The notes beneath the pieces were generated by a model. It saw nothing but the letters and a program-made list of their open reading frames with translations. It was not told the DNA's origin and did not search any database. Made by a program: the position numbers and the translations under genes. DNA of 64,000 nucleotides, taken from the NCBI RefSeq assembly GCF_947461875.1, contig NC_091505.1, forward strand, positions 21,782,033 through 21,846,032, written 5' to 3'. Position 1 is the first letter of the stretch; each line of letters opens with the position of its first letter. Shown here one piece after another: positions 48,791 through 61,339 of this stretch. The DNA comes from Haliaeetus albicilla (Eukaryota > Chordata > Aves > Accipitriformes > Accipitridae).

Positions 48791-51700
48791 GCTTCTCCTT
48801 CCCTGTTTCTGCAACAAACAATCTTGGTTTCATTCTGACAAAATCTAAAAACCTCGATTTTGTTCCTATGATGGAATTCTTGTTTTGCAGCCAATATATA
48901 CTCCACTTAATAGGATTACTCTCTTTTGAAAGCAAAGGTGATACATTGCACTCATCTCTGATATAATTCCATTGATATCAGAGGACTAATATTTGATCTG
49001 AGTGAATTGCAGCGATGTATATATTTTCAGTCCAAAAAGATGGTTTATACCAACTTCTCTCTATGGATTTTTTCATTGCCTTTTGGTTTGTTTTTTTTTT
49101 TTTTTTAGCACTGGAGGGGATAAGCACACTGATCATCCCTGCAGAGAAAGACCCATTTTTGAACAAAACTGCAGTGTGCATACAAGGAGCACTCCTAATG
49201 TGCGGCAATTGCTAATGGGCATTCAGTCTTCAAAACCACATCAAAACTTGTTGAAATAAATTCTCTTCATCATGTGTTATGTGGGCATTTCAACACCCTT
49301 CAGAACTGCTTCTATTGTACTGCAGTACAGGTATATCCTGAACTGCCTAGATTTCTATCAACACCCACTGTAGTGGAAGTTGAGACATACAAAACTTTTT
49401 GAAGTTACAGTAAGTGCATTTTGAAGTACTGGGAAGGATATAGACAGTTATAATGATGATATTGTTACATAAGAAAATGGTTATACAGAACAGAAATCAC
49501 TCTCCAAAATTTGAAATAGGAAGTTTTAGCTAGACGTGGTCAGTATTATTTGTGACACATTGCAGTTCACTGCAAGATTTTGTCGTAAGGTTGTTTAATG
49601 GTATATGCTACAAGTGTAATTGGTAAATACAAACTTCATGTGTTTGTTAAGGATGCATTGAATCTAGCTCTGCCTGTACTGCTAGATTTAAATGTTAATG
49701 GGAAGAGGGGTATTCTTCAATGTCAGACAATCATCAGTGGAGGGGTTCATTTGGAGAACCTCTAAGATGAAGTAATTTTTGTCCTTTTCTGTTCCTTTCT
49801 GAGTTTTTACATTTTGTATTTTTACATGATAATTCAGTATTACATGTCAGATGAAATGCTCAGAAATAAACTGCTGTTTAAAAGTGAAAAATCAAGGTGT
49901 CGCAATAGTGATATGTTTCCATTTAAAAAAAAAAATTATGCCAATTAGCAATTTCTGATAGTAAATTGTTCTTTTCTTCATGGGGTATATCTACATAATA
50001 TTTCAACTCATTCACTTTTCACTAGTGCACTGTCAACTGAAAGAGTATGTGTAATGCCCCTTTTCTCTATATTATTATGGGATTTTCCTTCTGTTATACT
50101 GTGTCAAAGAATTTTTGAGGATCTTGTACTGTGTGCTTAGAATGTACCCCAGTATGAATGCAAAACTGGTGTTCAGTGTATCTGACACTGATGGATATAA
50201 GAGGAGATAAAAGGTTTTAACCAAATGACTGCAGATTGTGCCTAGCCTGGGTGCTGGAGACACAAAAAAAGGTGCAAATCTAAATAAATTTTCTGCCTAC
50301 TTCTATCAGCCACTTCTGTAATCCCTGTAATATAGAGCAGATGGAAGGAAGATTGGAAGCATAAATTGGTAAGTGGCAGCTTTTTAACCATGTTGTACAG
50401 TAAACCAAGCAGGCATTAGTTCTTGGGACTGGTTTGCAATTGATTTCCTCTCTGACTAAAAGCTATTTTCTATCTCAATATGGGTTTCCATTACTGACTT
50501 CTCAATTTTATTTTTCACAGAACTTCCAGAAAAGAACTTTTTTTAAAATGAGGAATAGCACAAGCTCTTAAGGCATCACAAAAAATGTCACTGGCAGGAA
50601 ATGGACAGGTCAAAACCAGCTTGTTATTTTAGGATTCAATGAGTTTGTGTTTAAATTCCCTCCCTTCCATAAGATGTTGGGTTTTATAGTATGCTCTCAG
50701 ATGGATCAACTCAGGAGTTAGGATGGACTGGGGAAGTCTGGCCAGTCTCTTTGTGTGTTGCAAACCGGAAAATGAAGAGCTATGATATACCATGCAACAC
50801 AATATAAATACATGGAGTGAAAGTGCTGAAAGAAGGTAGCTATTTAGATTATGATCCAGTACTTTTAGGACAAGATTAATCAATGAACGTGTATTGTATA
50901 GACATAGTGTTGATTACGCTGTCAGAAAAAAACACTTTTTAGGGAAGGACCTGCTATTTCTATTTTTTTTTTTTTCTTTTATGAGCAGACTACAACACTG
51001 TAAGTCACCAGATTCTGAATTACTATTTAGGAATTTTAGTGGAGTTAGATAGAGACTGGATTCCTCCTAGTGTACTTTGAGTATGGATAGCCAGTTCCCC
51101 TTTCTAGTACCCTGTCCTATTTAATTATCAGTCCTTGCCTGTTCTGAAGAATTTGATTAACGTATTTGTGAGAACACCATGAAAAAAAGCAATGATACTT
51201 TTACACTGTTTCTTCCTCAAAGAAAGTTTCAGGGGAAAACTTAAAAATACTGGTTAGCAGAAAAAAAATTTGGGGGATTGGTAGGGTCTACCTGTAAATT
51301 TATATTTTCAAAATGTTGCCCTGATATATTTGTTTCTTACCTTTGACTGTAAAAAGTAAAAGCTTATTTTTTAGGTCGCACATTTTTTAGGCAATAACAT
51401 TGTCATCTCTGTGCTCACCTACTGACCTTATACCACCTGAAAAACTTAAGTGGGTGTTCCCTTAACCAAAACAAGTGGGAGCTAATATTATTAATGTATT
51501 TCTGAACTGAACTGTTAAATGCTAGCATTATTTCTGTTTGCAAAACTTAGCTCTCTTCCTTTTAATTGGAAAAATAATTTGAAGAATGTTTAGGTTTATA
51601 ATTTTAGCCTCATTATTAGCACAACAGCAGATCTTAAACTCATGTTGTGAGAATTTATTCCCTGAGAACTATTTCAGTAGGGTTGCTTACCTTTTTGTAT

Positions 51701-52204
51701 CCTGTGATGGCCGGTGTAATTTTTTTGAGAGTTTACTACGAGTACATGTTATATCACTGTTTAATTGTAAAAAGTGTGAATTACTTTGAGTTTTCATCTT
51801 GAGAGATGGTACTAAAATCTACAAGCCTTCTAATGAAATTCTGGTGAAGTAGGTCAGAAATCTTTTTCAAAATATCTATTCTTGTGAAAATCCAGTGCTC
51901 TTTAGATCTTATCTGTAGTTCTAGTTTCATCCATCAATGTTGTGCACAGTTTTATATTGATTTCATACTTTAGAACTCTTATGGCTCTGTTTCAGATCTG
52001 TTTTGAAAAGGACAAGGCTAAAATGTAACTGGATACCTCTTCTGTGCTTCCATTTCAGAAAGAAAGAACTTGGACAAATAGAGGACTCCAATCTACTGCA
52101 ATCTAAATTGTGTGAGTAGCTGCTGTTTTATGCAACACTTCAATTCACTCAGAATCAGAAAGAGAGGAGATTAAATCATGAGCTACTTGTATTCTTAATG
52201 ACAC
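48791..52204. other. Non-coding unique DNA
   Basis: No gene supported. A T16 run lies at 49091-49106 and T-rich sequence near 50961-50978. A 14-bp palindrome with half-site TGTACTG sits at 49316-49329. Open frames through the T16 run (49002-49259 plus, 48978-49208 minus) are artefacts of low complexity. Confidence 0.6.
49091..49106. repeat. T16 homopolymer
   Basis: Uninterrupted T run followed by AGCACTGG. Confidence 0.95.
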
Positions 52205-52310
52205 CACGTGTGTGTGGCTTGCTAAAGATCACCTAAGAGGGAGGGATGTTCACAGGATTTCAAAAAGATAATTTCAGATTGATTCCCATCTCGTTACTGC
52301 AGAGTGAGTG
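52205..52310 (-). repeat. Possible MIR/CORE-like SINE relic
   Basis: GTGGCTTGCTAAAGATCACCTAAG (52213-52236), followed after a gap by CAGGATTTCAAAAAGAT...GATTCCCATCTC, parallels the antisense MIR body (GTGACTTGCCCAAGGTCACACAG...GGGATTCGAACCC...). The match is partial. Confidence 0.45.
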
Positions 52311-52331
52311 AAAAAAAAAAAAAAAAAAAAA
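52311..52331. repeat. A21 homopolymer
   Basis: Twenty-one A followed by GAGGGGGAGAG. It abuts the SINE-like relic above but on the head side for that orientation, so it is probably not the relic's own tail. Confidence 0.95.
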
Positions 52332-52884
52332 GAGGGGGAGAGTTGACCATTAGCCTTTCCATCTTTGGCTGAAAATTTCAAGGAAGTTAATGCTTCTGAC
52401 GTGATCATCACTTCTAAATAGTTCAGTATCTTTGAATAATTGTATACCAGTTTTTAAAGTCAAGAAAATCTGTTCCTTACTGAATTTTGATGGGTTGGGT
52501 TTTTTAGTTTCTAAATTAGAGGTACTAATTTTAGATTTCAATCACATTTTGGTATTGATTCTTTTTAACGAAGAGTGAAGATGTACTGCAAATACCTCAG
52601 GAAGGCAAAGGATTACTTGTCTGCTGCAACTGTGCCAGTGTGTAATGTAGTATTTTTAATGTTAAAATGAAAAGTGATAATCCCTTCCAGAGATTCCTTA
52701 ATCTGCTTGAGAGGTGGGGGTTCGCCTTTAGAATTCTCTGAAGCTTACAACTATTTTGGAGCACTGGGTTTGAGCCTGCATTAAATGCTTGTCACACCAG
52801 CAGTTATTTGCCAAAGGACATTGTTTCCTGTGAGTTACAGGATGGTTCACAGAAGTGTTAAGTTGGAATGGTGCTGAAAAAGTT
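52332..52884. other. Non-coding unique DNA
   Basis: Nothing identifiable. One minus-strand open frame of 63 codons (52350-52541) has no domain. Confidence 0.55.
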
Positions 52885-53280
52885 ATTTAGTCTATCAGAG
52901 CCAGAGGAGAGGAGGATCAATTATACCTAAGTAATTTTTGACAGATGTCAGTACACTGTTTTGCAAAAATATCAACTGAAATGCTATAGTTTTGGGGCTT
53001 TTTCTGTGTAACTTATTCCAAGGTTTATCTATCCTCAAAATTAGCAAGGTTTCCCTAAAACATAACCCTGGTGCAAATAAAGCTGATTTTATATAGTCTT
53101 AATAAGGTAGATATATGGTACAATTGGTCACAAACCTCTTCCTGGGGGCATTTTAAATACTGGAAGATTGTTATTATGCTTTTATATTCTTGACCAAAAA
53201 GCCCAGAGTTCTTTTAATGCTTTCATGGTGGCTACAGCTTAAACTTTTCCAGTTGTCTTAATGGACCCAGTTCAGTGATA
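52885..53280 (-). mobile_element. CR1 LINE relic (best in window)
   Basis: Several blocks of the antisense CR1 3' region appear in correct order on the plus strand. They are TTATTTAGTC (as in ATCTAGTCC), AGGAGGATCAATTATACCTAAG...TTTTTGACAGATGTC (52910-52950), TAACTTATTCCAAGGTTTATCTATCCTCAAAATTAGCAAGGTTTCCC (53009-53055), TTTAAATACTGGAAGATTGTTATTATG (53152-53178), and CCCAGAGTTCTTTTAATGCTTTCATGG (53202-53228), ending AACTTTTCCAGTTGTC. The element runs on the minus strand with its 3' end near 52885. It covers roughly 400 bases of the terminal coding and 3' region, all stop-ridden and ancient. Confidence 0.88.
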
Positions 53281-56053
53281 CTGAAGGTTTATCTAAGAAA
53301 AAGGACAAAAGTTTATCTAAGGATAAACCCATAATAGTGAGTAGACGATAAACAATTTCTTCTTGATAGAACATTGTCAAGGTGTGTACAAACAGTTTAA
53401 TAGACTGTTTTGGTATCTTTCCTCAAATTAATTCTCTCAATTGGATTGCAGGTTCCTGGTGCTTCTGTTCTGCCCTTTTACTCGATATCATGTTTGACCT
53501 TCTCTAGTCTTCTGTAACCATACTTACTTTCCTCACTCTCTGAGAGAGATCAGTCCGCTCTTTAAAATCTGTTTAGCTGCTGCTTTGTAATGAACTTGCT
53601 CGCTTCTGAAGAACTTGTTTACAGCTGATTCTGAATATATTCAGTTACTTTGTTTTATATGCCTTGGTAAAATCGACACATAAAATTGATTGAAGTAACA
53701 TCTATGTTCAGTTTTGCCCCAAGTACCATTATAAGAAGTTTGCAGTAATATTTTTCTGTTAGAAAAATGTTATTCCACTTTTTAGCACAGAAGAGTGCAA
53801 GGTTTAACACTGCTCCATTACACAAATCTCAGGCCCCGCAGTGCTTTTGTCAACCTGCTTATAAAATAGATAGGGCAGTTGCCAACACAGTAGATCAAAG
53901 GATTAAATATTTAATCTTTTAGAGGCTTTGCTCCTTAGGATCTACAATCAAATGATAAAGTCACTTACTTTTGCTTTGAATGGTGAGTTCCTTAATCGTG
54001 AATGTCAGGAGATGTAGTTTGGAGACACATGAGAAATAACAGTTAGGAATAAAACAAGGACATGCTTAATATATGTAAGCTTGATTAAGGTAGCTCATGG
54101 AAGCAAGGCAGGGGAAAGCTTTGCTTTTCTCTGTGATACATGAAGATGAAATTAAAAGCCAATTGTATACAGGTAATGAATTACTTGTCCAGCAAGGACA
54201 AAAACAAAAATAAAAGGCTGTATACTCTCTTGATATCTGTGCTTTTCTGATAAACTCTGTTTTGTCATTCCTAATTTATACAGATTTAGTGATAAAAGGA
54301 TGTCTCAAAAGGCTACTTAATGCCTGTTCTACGGCCTTTAAGTTTTTGTGTGTGAATGTTGTGTGTCTGAACACACACGAGTTGAACATTTTTAACGTTT
54401 GCATAACAAAGCTGGTGAGTTCTTGTAATTTTGATGGTGAAGCATGCTCTTTTGGAATGAGAGGAAAAAAAGGTGAGAGAACATAGTTATGGGTGTAGCA
54501 ATATACATACCAAAATGCACCTGAAGACCCTGCTGAAGCATCTGTAGTTGTTGGAATAGGCTGGAATCACGTCTGGGCAGGAAAGGGCACAAGGCTCTAA
54601 GCGGAGTAAGTGCAGTGGGGGGTTTGTTTCCACACTGCTGTATGCCTTGTAGTGGGTGATAATATGGAAGCCTATGGAAATGATAAATAAATTCCTCATG
54701 TCAGGTTAATAGGGGTAGAAGGATCTGCAAGTCTCTGGTGAACTGATCCTGTTTACAACTGGGTTATAATGGATGCATGTACTCACTTCTTCATTCCTCT
54801 AGGGAGATAAAATAACATAAATAAAACCTCCTAACCCTGTAGCATTCTTGAAACCTAATTTACCTGAGGAAAAAAGCTCTTCTGGTCAGTAAATATAGAT
54901 ATTCATTAGCATTTAGCTAACCAAGTTAATTTATGAAACCGGGGGGGTTGTGGGAAGTGAAACACAAAAGCAGAGTTGATTTAATGACATCTCTATTGGC
55001 ATGGAGTATTTCCAGTCTGCACGTGGGCAGATGTTATAAGAGTCTACCAAACCACTGCTGAGAATCAGTTCAGTTCCTGAAAATTTCCATCTCATTAAAT
55101 TTCTATGTATGGAAAGCAATTTCTTCACTGTAGATTATAATTTTATTAACACAGCTATTAGCACTACAGACTCTGACAAGGAAACCGGAGTGTTAAAGAA
55201 CATTTTCTAAAAATAAGCAAATTTACATATGTTATAAAAGACTCATAACTAACCCTTCTTAAACATGAGAAAAAGGAAAAAGGACTCCAAATGAAAATAA
55301 TCAAAATGAAATAAAGAAATGAAAGACCTAACTAGAAAAAGCCCAGGCTTATTAGGATGGCAATAAGATTTTCATGCAACTGTTTATGAACCTCAAAACT
55401 TTCATGAGATTTAGTACAAATAATCTGTAGCTCAATAATATACCCTGTAGGTACATTATTCTTTTTCACCATTCTTCTGAATTCCTTACACATTTTTCTC
55501 CTGTGTAAAATAAATAAATAAATCATTCAATCCAAAATCCAATAAGGCATGATAAATAATGTCTTTAGGTAATCAATCATAAACACTTGATGTGGATAAT
55601 TCCCAAACAATACATTCTGTCAAATATCATTAACACAAACAATTCTTCGAATAATAATGATGAATATAACCACAGAAATTGGGATATTTCTTAAGTAAAG
55701 AAAAAGGGTTTCTTTCCCATAAAATTCAATCTGATCTGAAGGTAATGATGAAAAGCAGCCAAAAAATGGAAAATGTCCCTTCTCAGGACCTGGTTCAAAG
55801 CACATGGAAATGAACAGGAGTCTCGTTTTTCAGGTGGCCTTGGCTGAGAGCTATCAAAACTAGAGAAGTGCTCCTGATGAACTTATACTTATTTCATTTC
55901 CATTCAGAAAAACGTGGTGGCACGGAATGAGTCTTTCCTTCACATCATGCACATATTTCATTAGCGACTAAAGTTGTCTTCCCCACAGCACTTTATTGCT
56001 GGGTAGAAGGTGCTTTGCTCTTGCACCTCCCAAGCAAAATGGGCTGCTTTGCC

Positions 56054-56077
56054 TTTTTTTTTTTTTTTTTTTTTTTT
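56054..56077. repeat. T24 homopolymer
   Basis: Longest single-base run in the window, followed by CTTCTCTTGGCAG. It has polypyrimidine-plus-AG character, but I can support no exon behind it. Confidence 0.95.
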
Positions 56078-56867
56078 CTTCTCTTGGCAGAAAACTGTAG
56101 ATAATAGTGGAACAGTAAAGATTGGCAGGACCAGATTTCAAGGAGTAGACTGAGTGGTATAGATAAAAGGTATTGGTAAGCAATGAATACAAGTGGAAAA
56201 TCTGAGGGGACAAGCTTTCAGAGATAGACATAAAATGATAAAAAGAAGTAATATGACCCTATTAGTCTCAACACAGGAAGAGCAGGTAAGTCTTGATATA
56301 TTGAATTACCTTTATATTTATTTTCTTCCCCTGCCCCCCCTCAGAGGTTTCAAATATAGGTCCAGGCAAGTAAGCCAGATTTTGGCAATATGACCTAAGA
56401 CTTGCATGCATTTTTGTATTTGTAGAGGAATCCCTTTCAAATGTGTGCCTTTACATTTTCAATCTTCTACTTTAAAATTTGTGTATGCGTCTGGTTCCGA
56501 CTCTCGTATGTACTGAGCAATAAAAAAAAGTGTGGTTAGCAAATACATTTCCCATTTATTCTCATTTGCTTAACACTTTATAGCAGTGCATTTTAAAATT
56601 ATAAAACAATGGTCAAATATTCTGATTATAGGTGTTGGCATTTGTTGTTATTGAAACTCAAGACCTCCACAAACAAGCTTGCGTACACTAGAGACAACAA
56701 GAGAACGTAGAAGCTGAAAACAAGCATATTTTTTCCAATTCTGATTAAAATGAACAATACTTTTTCTTTTCCTAAGAAATCCTAGAAATTAAAAGCTAAT
56801 TGCTCAGAAGGTGTTCCTTTATGATATGTGAGAAAAATAGCGAAATGTCTCTATATGTGTTTATTTA

Positions 56868-56915
56868 TACCTATATATACACACACATGCGCATATGCAT
56901 ACACACACAAACACA
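56868..56915. repeat. TA/CA-rich microsatellite
   Basis: CTATATATACACACACATGCGCATATGCATACACACACA-type alternating purine-pyrimidine sequence, a decayed dinucleotide repeat with Z-DNA-prone steps. Confidence 0.85.
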
Positions 56916-57244
56916 GAGACTCCCAAATATATATTCACATGGTGCTAACAACCTAGACTAAATATAAAGCAAGGAAATACAAAATTCAAGCTGTTTGCTT
57001 TGCCTTATCTATTTCTATTATGCATGGTAAATATTGCAGATCATATGGTCTATAAAATCACATGCTGTTTGGAGACTCCTTCAGAGCTTTTTCACAACAG
57101 GGGATTGTAAGGATAGATGCAGTAGCAACTCTGAGTTTTCCAGACTTTTTTATTTAGTTGGACTCTTCATGATATCTGAATTTATTTTTTTGCATGTGAA
57201 GCTCCTTTTTTTTCTGTGGTTTTTGATTAACGCCACCATCCACA

Positions 57245-57266
57245 CCCTCACCCCCCCACCAACCCC
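57245..57266 (-). promoter_or_regulatory. G-quadruplex motif, minus strand
   Basis: C tracts C3 (57245-57247), C7 (57251-57257) and C4 (57263-57266) give on the minus strand G4-TTGGT-G3-G-G3-TGA-G3. This satisfies the four-tract G3+N1-7 rule with loops of 5, 1 and 3. Confidence 0.7.
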
Positions 57267-57278
57267 TAAGTACGTTGA

Positions 57279-57297
57279 GGGAGGGCAGAAGGGGGGG
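57279..57297 (+). promoter_or_regulatory. G-quadruplex motif, plus strand
   Basis: GGG-A-GGG-CAGAA-GGG-G-GGG gives four G tracts with loops of 1, 5 and 1 on the plus strand. It begins 12 bases after the opposite-strand motif. Confidence 0.75.
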
Positions 57298-60200
57298 AGG
57301 ATTTTTTCTTTTAGGGTGTTTCGGTTTTGAAGGAAATGGAAAGCACCAGTGAATAATAGTGGGTGATTAGACAAAGAGGTTTGATATTGCTCATTGCTAG
57401 GAACTGTTGTCTACTCAGTCTGGGCCCCAGTGTGCAACTCAAGTGTCCCAGGGCACCTCGAGCTTTTTCATATTATAGCATTTAGGCCTTAACAGAGTAT
57501 TCAAAATTTCATAAGAGAACTGTCTTGTAAAATGAAAAATAACTTTTCAAAAAGCTAAGTTATATAAAACTATTCCCTGAAATTCTGTTTGGGAGAGGTG
57601 TGTGTGTGCTAAATAGATGGATAGCAATATGTAAGGTAGGAATAAGAACTTTGTCTTTTGCCTAATGATTACTTAATACTCCCAAATCAACACAACCAGT
57701 CACCTTCGCTGCCTAAGATATAATTGTTGTCTATGTGCCTAGAAATATATTGGTGTTACCATAGGGGATCTTTGCGGTAGTACAGTTTCCAAATTATTTA
57801 AGGGTCAAGTTTTGTTTTAAAGCAAGAAGTTATTGTAAATTGTGATTAGTTAATTTAAGGGCAGCATTTATACACAGGAGACCTGTTAAGAAAGGCAAGT
57901 TCATTTGATGTGTTAAGAGTGTTAGCATTAATGTTATTTTTTAAAGAAAGTTCTATTTGATAATGGGACATAACATTTTTAGGCAGAGTTAATAAGATTA
58001 TGATGCAAAAAGTAGGAATTGCCTTTGGCTGGCTAATTACCTATACTATTATTTTTATTCTATGACCTTAAATTCAGTTAAGATTAAAATTAGCACCGAC
58101 TATCACATCAAGATAGAATAGTATATATTTTTGACGTGATTTGTCAATGGGATAAGTCTAGCTGTATCCATAGTAGAGACCATAATACTGTGGGCAATCA
58201 GATGAAATGTTCTGGCTGCTGCTTGGGCTTAAATAAGAAATTCTGTCCTCAGCTGGTTACTATTGTCTGCTCTCAGAAGCTATGTGAGTCCTGGTGATTT
58301 TACTGTTTGTTTGATCACTCCCTGACTCATTTTAAACCTGAGCCAGTTTGCAAAGCCATCACTTGATAGTAAATTTACATTTTTACCTGGGTTCATTGAC
58401 TCAGACTAGCTCCTAATGAGATATGAAATTCAACCTGCAGAACTGAGGTTCCATCTCTGTAGCAACCAGGAGGGTACAGCAAATAATTGCACTATATTTT
58501 AAATGGTGTTGATGGCTGCTAAATAAATGTGAGGTTTTTGCTTTGCATTTTGGGTTCCTGTACATCTGCTTAAAAAGCTGAATTTCATACCTTGTTTGTA
58601 GCCTGCACCTATGCTTTTGGACAGAGAACAGTATCATCTTCAGGTGAATGCATGTCAGTCATCAATAGTCCATCATGTATCAAATTCTCCTCTTCATGCT
58701 GACTGCTCATTGCACAATCAGTCATTTTCTGTATAATATATATGTAACATATTAATATGCCATGTTCAACAAAAGAGAAAAAGGATTTGTTAAAATTATG
58801 CCTATGTAATTTTAGAAAAAAAAAAAGAAAAGAGAGATCATAGTCTTATGGAACAGTAAAAATCAGAAGAGTTCTCAATATATGTGAATAAGACTGGCAA
58901 TCTCAAGAGAGGGTTTTTTTTAATTAAAATTCTATTTTATTTTAATGAACCAATACTAAAGGTTCCTACGATTACAGTTCTTTAATCTTGTGGATTACAG
59001 GAAAAGGAGACATCTATTTTCTACAGCTGAATTTAGCTTATCATTACTGCACACGTTTTAAAAATTCCTGTGGTTCCCCCTCAATCTATAAAACTTCTTT
59101 CTATTAGTTATAAAAATACTGAGGCCCCTATACATAAATTAGGAAACAGTTTGATTTTCTCTGTCTTATGAGAACTTTCTTTCCTTTTACTAGTAAAAAT
59201 ATCTGCATATTCAATTTTCTTCTAAACTTTCCAGCATTGCACAGCCAAACTCAACAAAGGGATTTTTCACTGAGTTAGTTTCACCGACTTCAAAAGCATT
59301 ATGTCAAAGTATGCATCAAGGCCTTTACGAATAGTAAGCAGAGAAAACCTTTATTTCAGTGCTGTTTTGAGGCTGAAAGTAATGAGTTCTATTCCTACTG
59401 CGCTAGTCATTCCTGATGACTAGATGGTGATAACGCCACTGACTACACGCTCAACTACTAAGTGAAGGAGGATTGCCATAGTGCCAGGGTGGGAAAATTT
59501 TTTTGCTAGAATTTGAAATGGTGCAAAGCTGTTTATACTACCTACTACGTATTCTATTCATGTTTCCTTTGCAACAAACTTCATGGGGGGTGAGGAATGG
59601 CTAGAAAGTATTGTAATTAATTTTTAAGATTTTATCTGGCTGAAGAACTGAAGTAGACTTCTCTAAACTTTGGTATTTGGGGTATTTCAAATGTTTTAGC
59701 AAATACTAAAAATAAAGGATGTTTTCCAGCTTGCTGCCTATAGGCAAACCGCTAATACTAGTTCACAGTTCAGCAGCCTTCACGCAAGTCTTGGAAAATC
59801 TGCCCTTCAAAGCATCAACAACTCCTTTCAAAGCAAAGTTAAAAGTCAAGTTCAGAAGAACAGCACTCATTGTTCACTCTGAAAGTACGAAAAGTAGGGT
59901 TTCTCTTTGCGGTAGTTTCCTGCATTTCATCCAACATAGGATCATTAAGTCTTTTTATCTGTTACGATAAAAATTTCTATAGTGGTATGAGATTAGAGAT
60001 AAGTTATCCTAAAGATTAAAAGTCAATAGTGCTGATCATTGATGCATCCCCTTAAATATATAAGTGCAGTAGATATAGGAAAGTGTGGCAACATGTTTAC
60101 TGATGGTTTTGCATTAGCAAAATGGTGCAGAAGGCTGGAGGCTCAGCTGGCAATCCCAATTCTGGTTCTGGATGGCTGGTAGAGAGGGCAAAGTGCTCAC

Positions 60201-60894
60201 TAGGACTGTTATTGTATTTTTTCAGCTTCTGTTAATGCCACTTATGATAAGACTGTAGCATCTGCTCAGCCTTTATTAAATTAATAAAAGCCTCTTCTTG
60301 CTTTGATGGTGCCACTAGAAACAAAGATCATCTTACCACCCCTTGGAAAGCGACATGAATCATATCACTTGAAGATGTATTACAAGGTACCAGATGTAAA
60401 AGACAGCAATTTGCTCATGTGTGAGAACATAAGAGCAGGAGTCAGTTTTCTGAGTTCCAGTCCTGTATTAGAATGGCATCCTACAAAATGAAAGGGAAAC
60501 TTCTTGCAAAAGATATACTGAAAAGAAAAAAAAAGGATGGTGGGTGTTATTGTTAGTATTTGCTGAAAATTTGAGGTCCAGTGAAATACGTTGAGCACTG
60601 CCGTGTGCTCCAGCACATCTTATAAGTAGAAAATATTTTGAGCAGTGCTTTGATCTTGAGCAACATTTGTCCTTAATGGGGAGCAAGAACAGCAACCCTT
60701 ATCTTGCAGACAATTTTAGAGATGTAAATTGTGTGAGAAATCTGGGAATACAGATGATGACTTTGAAACGTTATCCTGCTAAGGGTACCTTTTAGGAAGT
60801 TCAAATCAAACTCTAAATTACTTTTAATCTCCTTCCTTGGAGGAACGGACTCTACTTCAAGGGAAGAAAACACGGAGATTTTTAAAAAACCCTG
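57298..60894. other. Non-coding unique DNA
   Basis: No gene supported. An A-rich run lies near 58816-58830 and a small hairpin at 59403-59423 (listed separately). The 83-codon frame 59719-59970 has no recognisable domain. Confidence 0.6.
59403..59423. repeat. Small inverted repeat, 8-bp perfect arms
   Basis: CTAGTCAT (59403-59410) and ATGACTAG (59416-59423) are exact reverse complements around the five-base loop TCCTG. Confidence 0.8.
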
Positions 60895-60908
60895 CCCCCC
60901 CCCCCCCC
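60895..60908. repeat. C14 homopolymer
   Basis: Uninterrupted run of 14 C, the only long C run here. On the minus strand it is a G14 tract, one base short of the minimal unbroken length for an intramolecular quadruplex. Confidence 0.95.
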
Positions 60909-61339
60909 ATTTTTAAAAAGGCCTAAATCTTGTGGTCTACAAGTGAAATGAGATTAATACAAATTTTTTATGAACAACTTTTACAGAGGTAGTTCAAAAT
61001 TCTACTTAGGTATCTAGTGTCTGGACAGTATAGAACAGCATAGCAGAGATACTCTAAAAATTTGTACATGCACACAGATTACTATGAGTAATCATAGTTT
61101 ATTCTGAGAATAGGCTTAATTAATTTTTTCCACCTCATTATTAATATGTTCTAAATGTTCCTAGAATAGAGAGGAGAGTGCTGTTCATGTATCCTGGCTG
61201 TTACAGCAAAGAAGACGGACACTTTCCAAGAGAGGCTATTTTTCAGTACTAATACTTGGACTTTGCTGGGGTGAAGCAAATGTGACAGTGGTTTTGTTCC
61301 CCCTGGAGCCCCAACTTTAGACTAGCACATCATTCAAAG
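60909..61339. other. Non-coding unique DNA
   Basis: No feature seen beyond unique AT-rich sequence. Confidence 0.5.

Larger units (their letters stand above)
53281..57243. other. Non-coding unique DNA
   Basis: No gene supported. It contains T24 (56054-56077) and a TA/CA-rich tract (about 56868-56915). Open frames at 54262-54486, 54487-54699 and 55968-56231 have no domains, and the last runs through the T24 tract. Confidence 0.65.

Noticed and set aside
49316..49329. 14-bp palindrome with half-site TGTACTG
   Set aside because: Palindromes of this length occur by chance in 64 kb; nothing nearby supports a function.
52205..52331. A21 tract as the poly(A) tail of a retroposed gene
   Set aside because: No coding similarity upstream and no flanking target duplication visible. 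The adjacent SINE-like match is in the wrong orientation for this to be its tail.
56054..56090. T24 followed by CTTCTCTTGGCAG, resembling a splice acceptor
   Set aside because: No open, donor-terminated exon follows that I can support; a homopolymer next to a chance CAG explains it.
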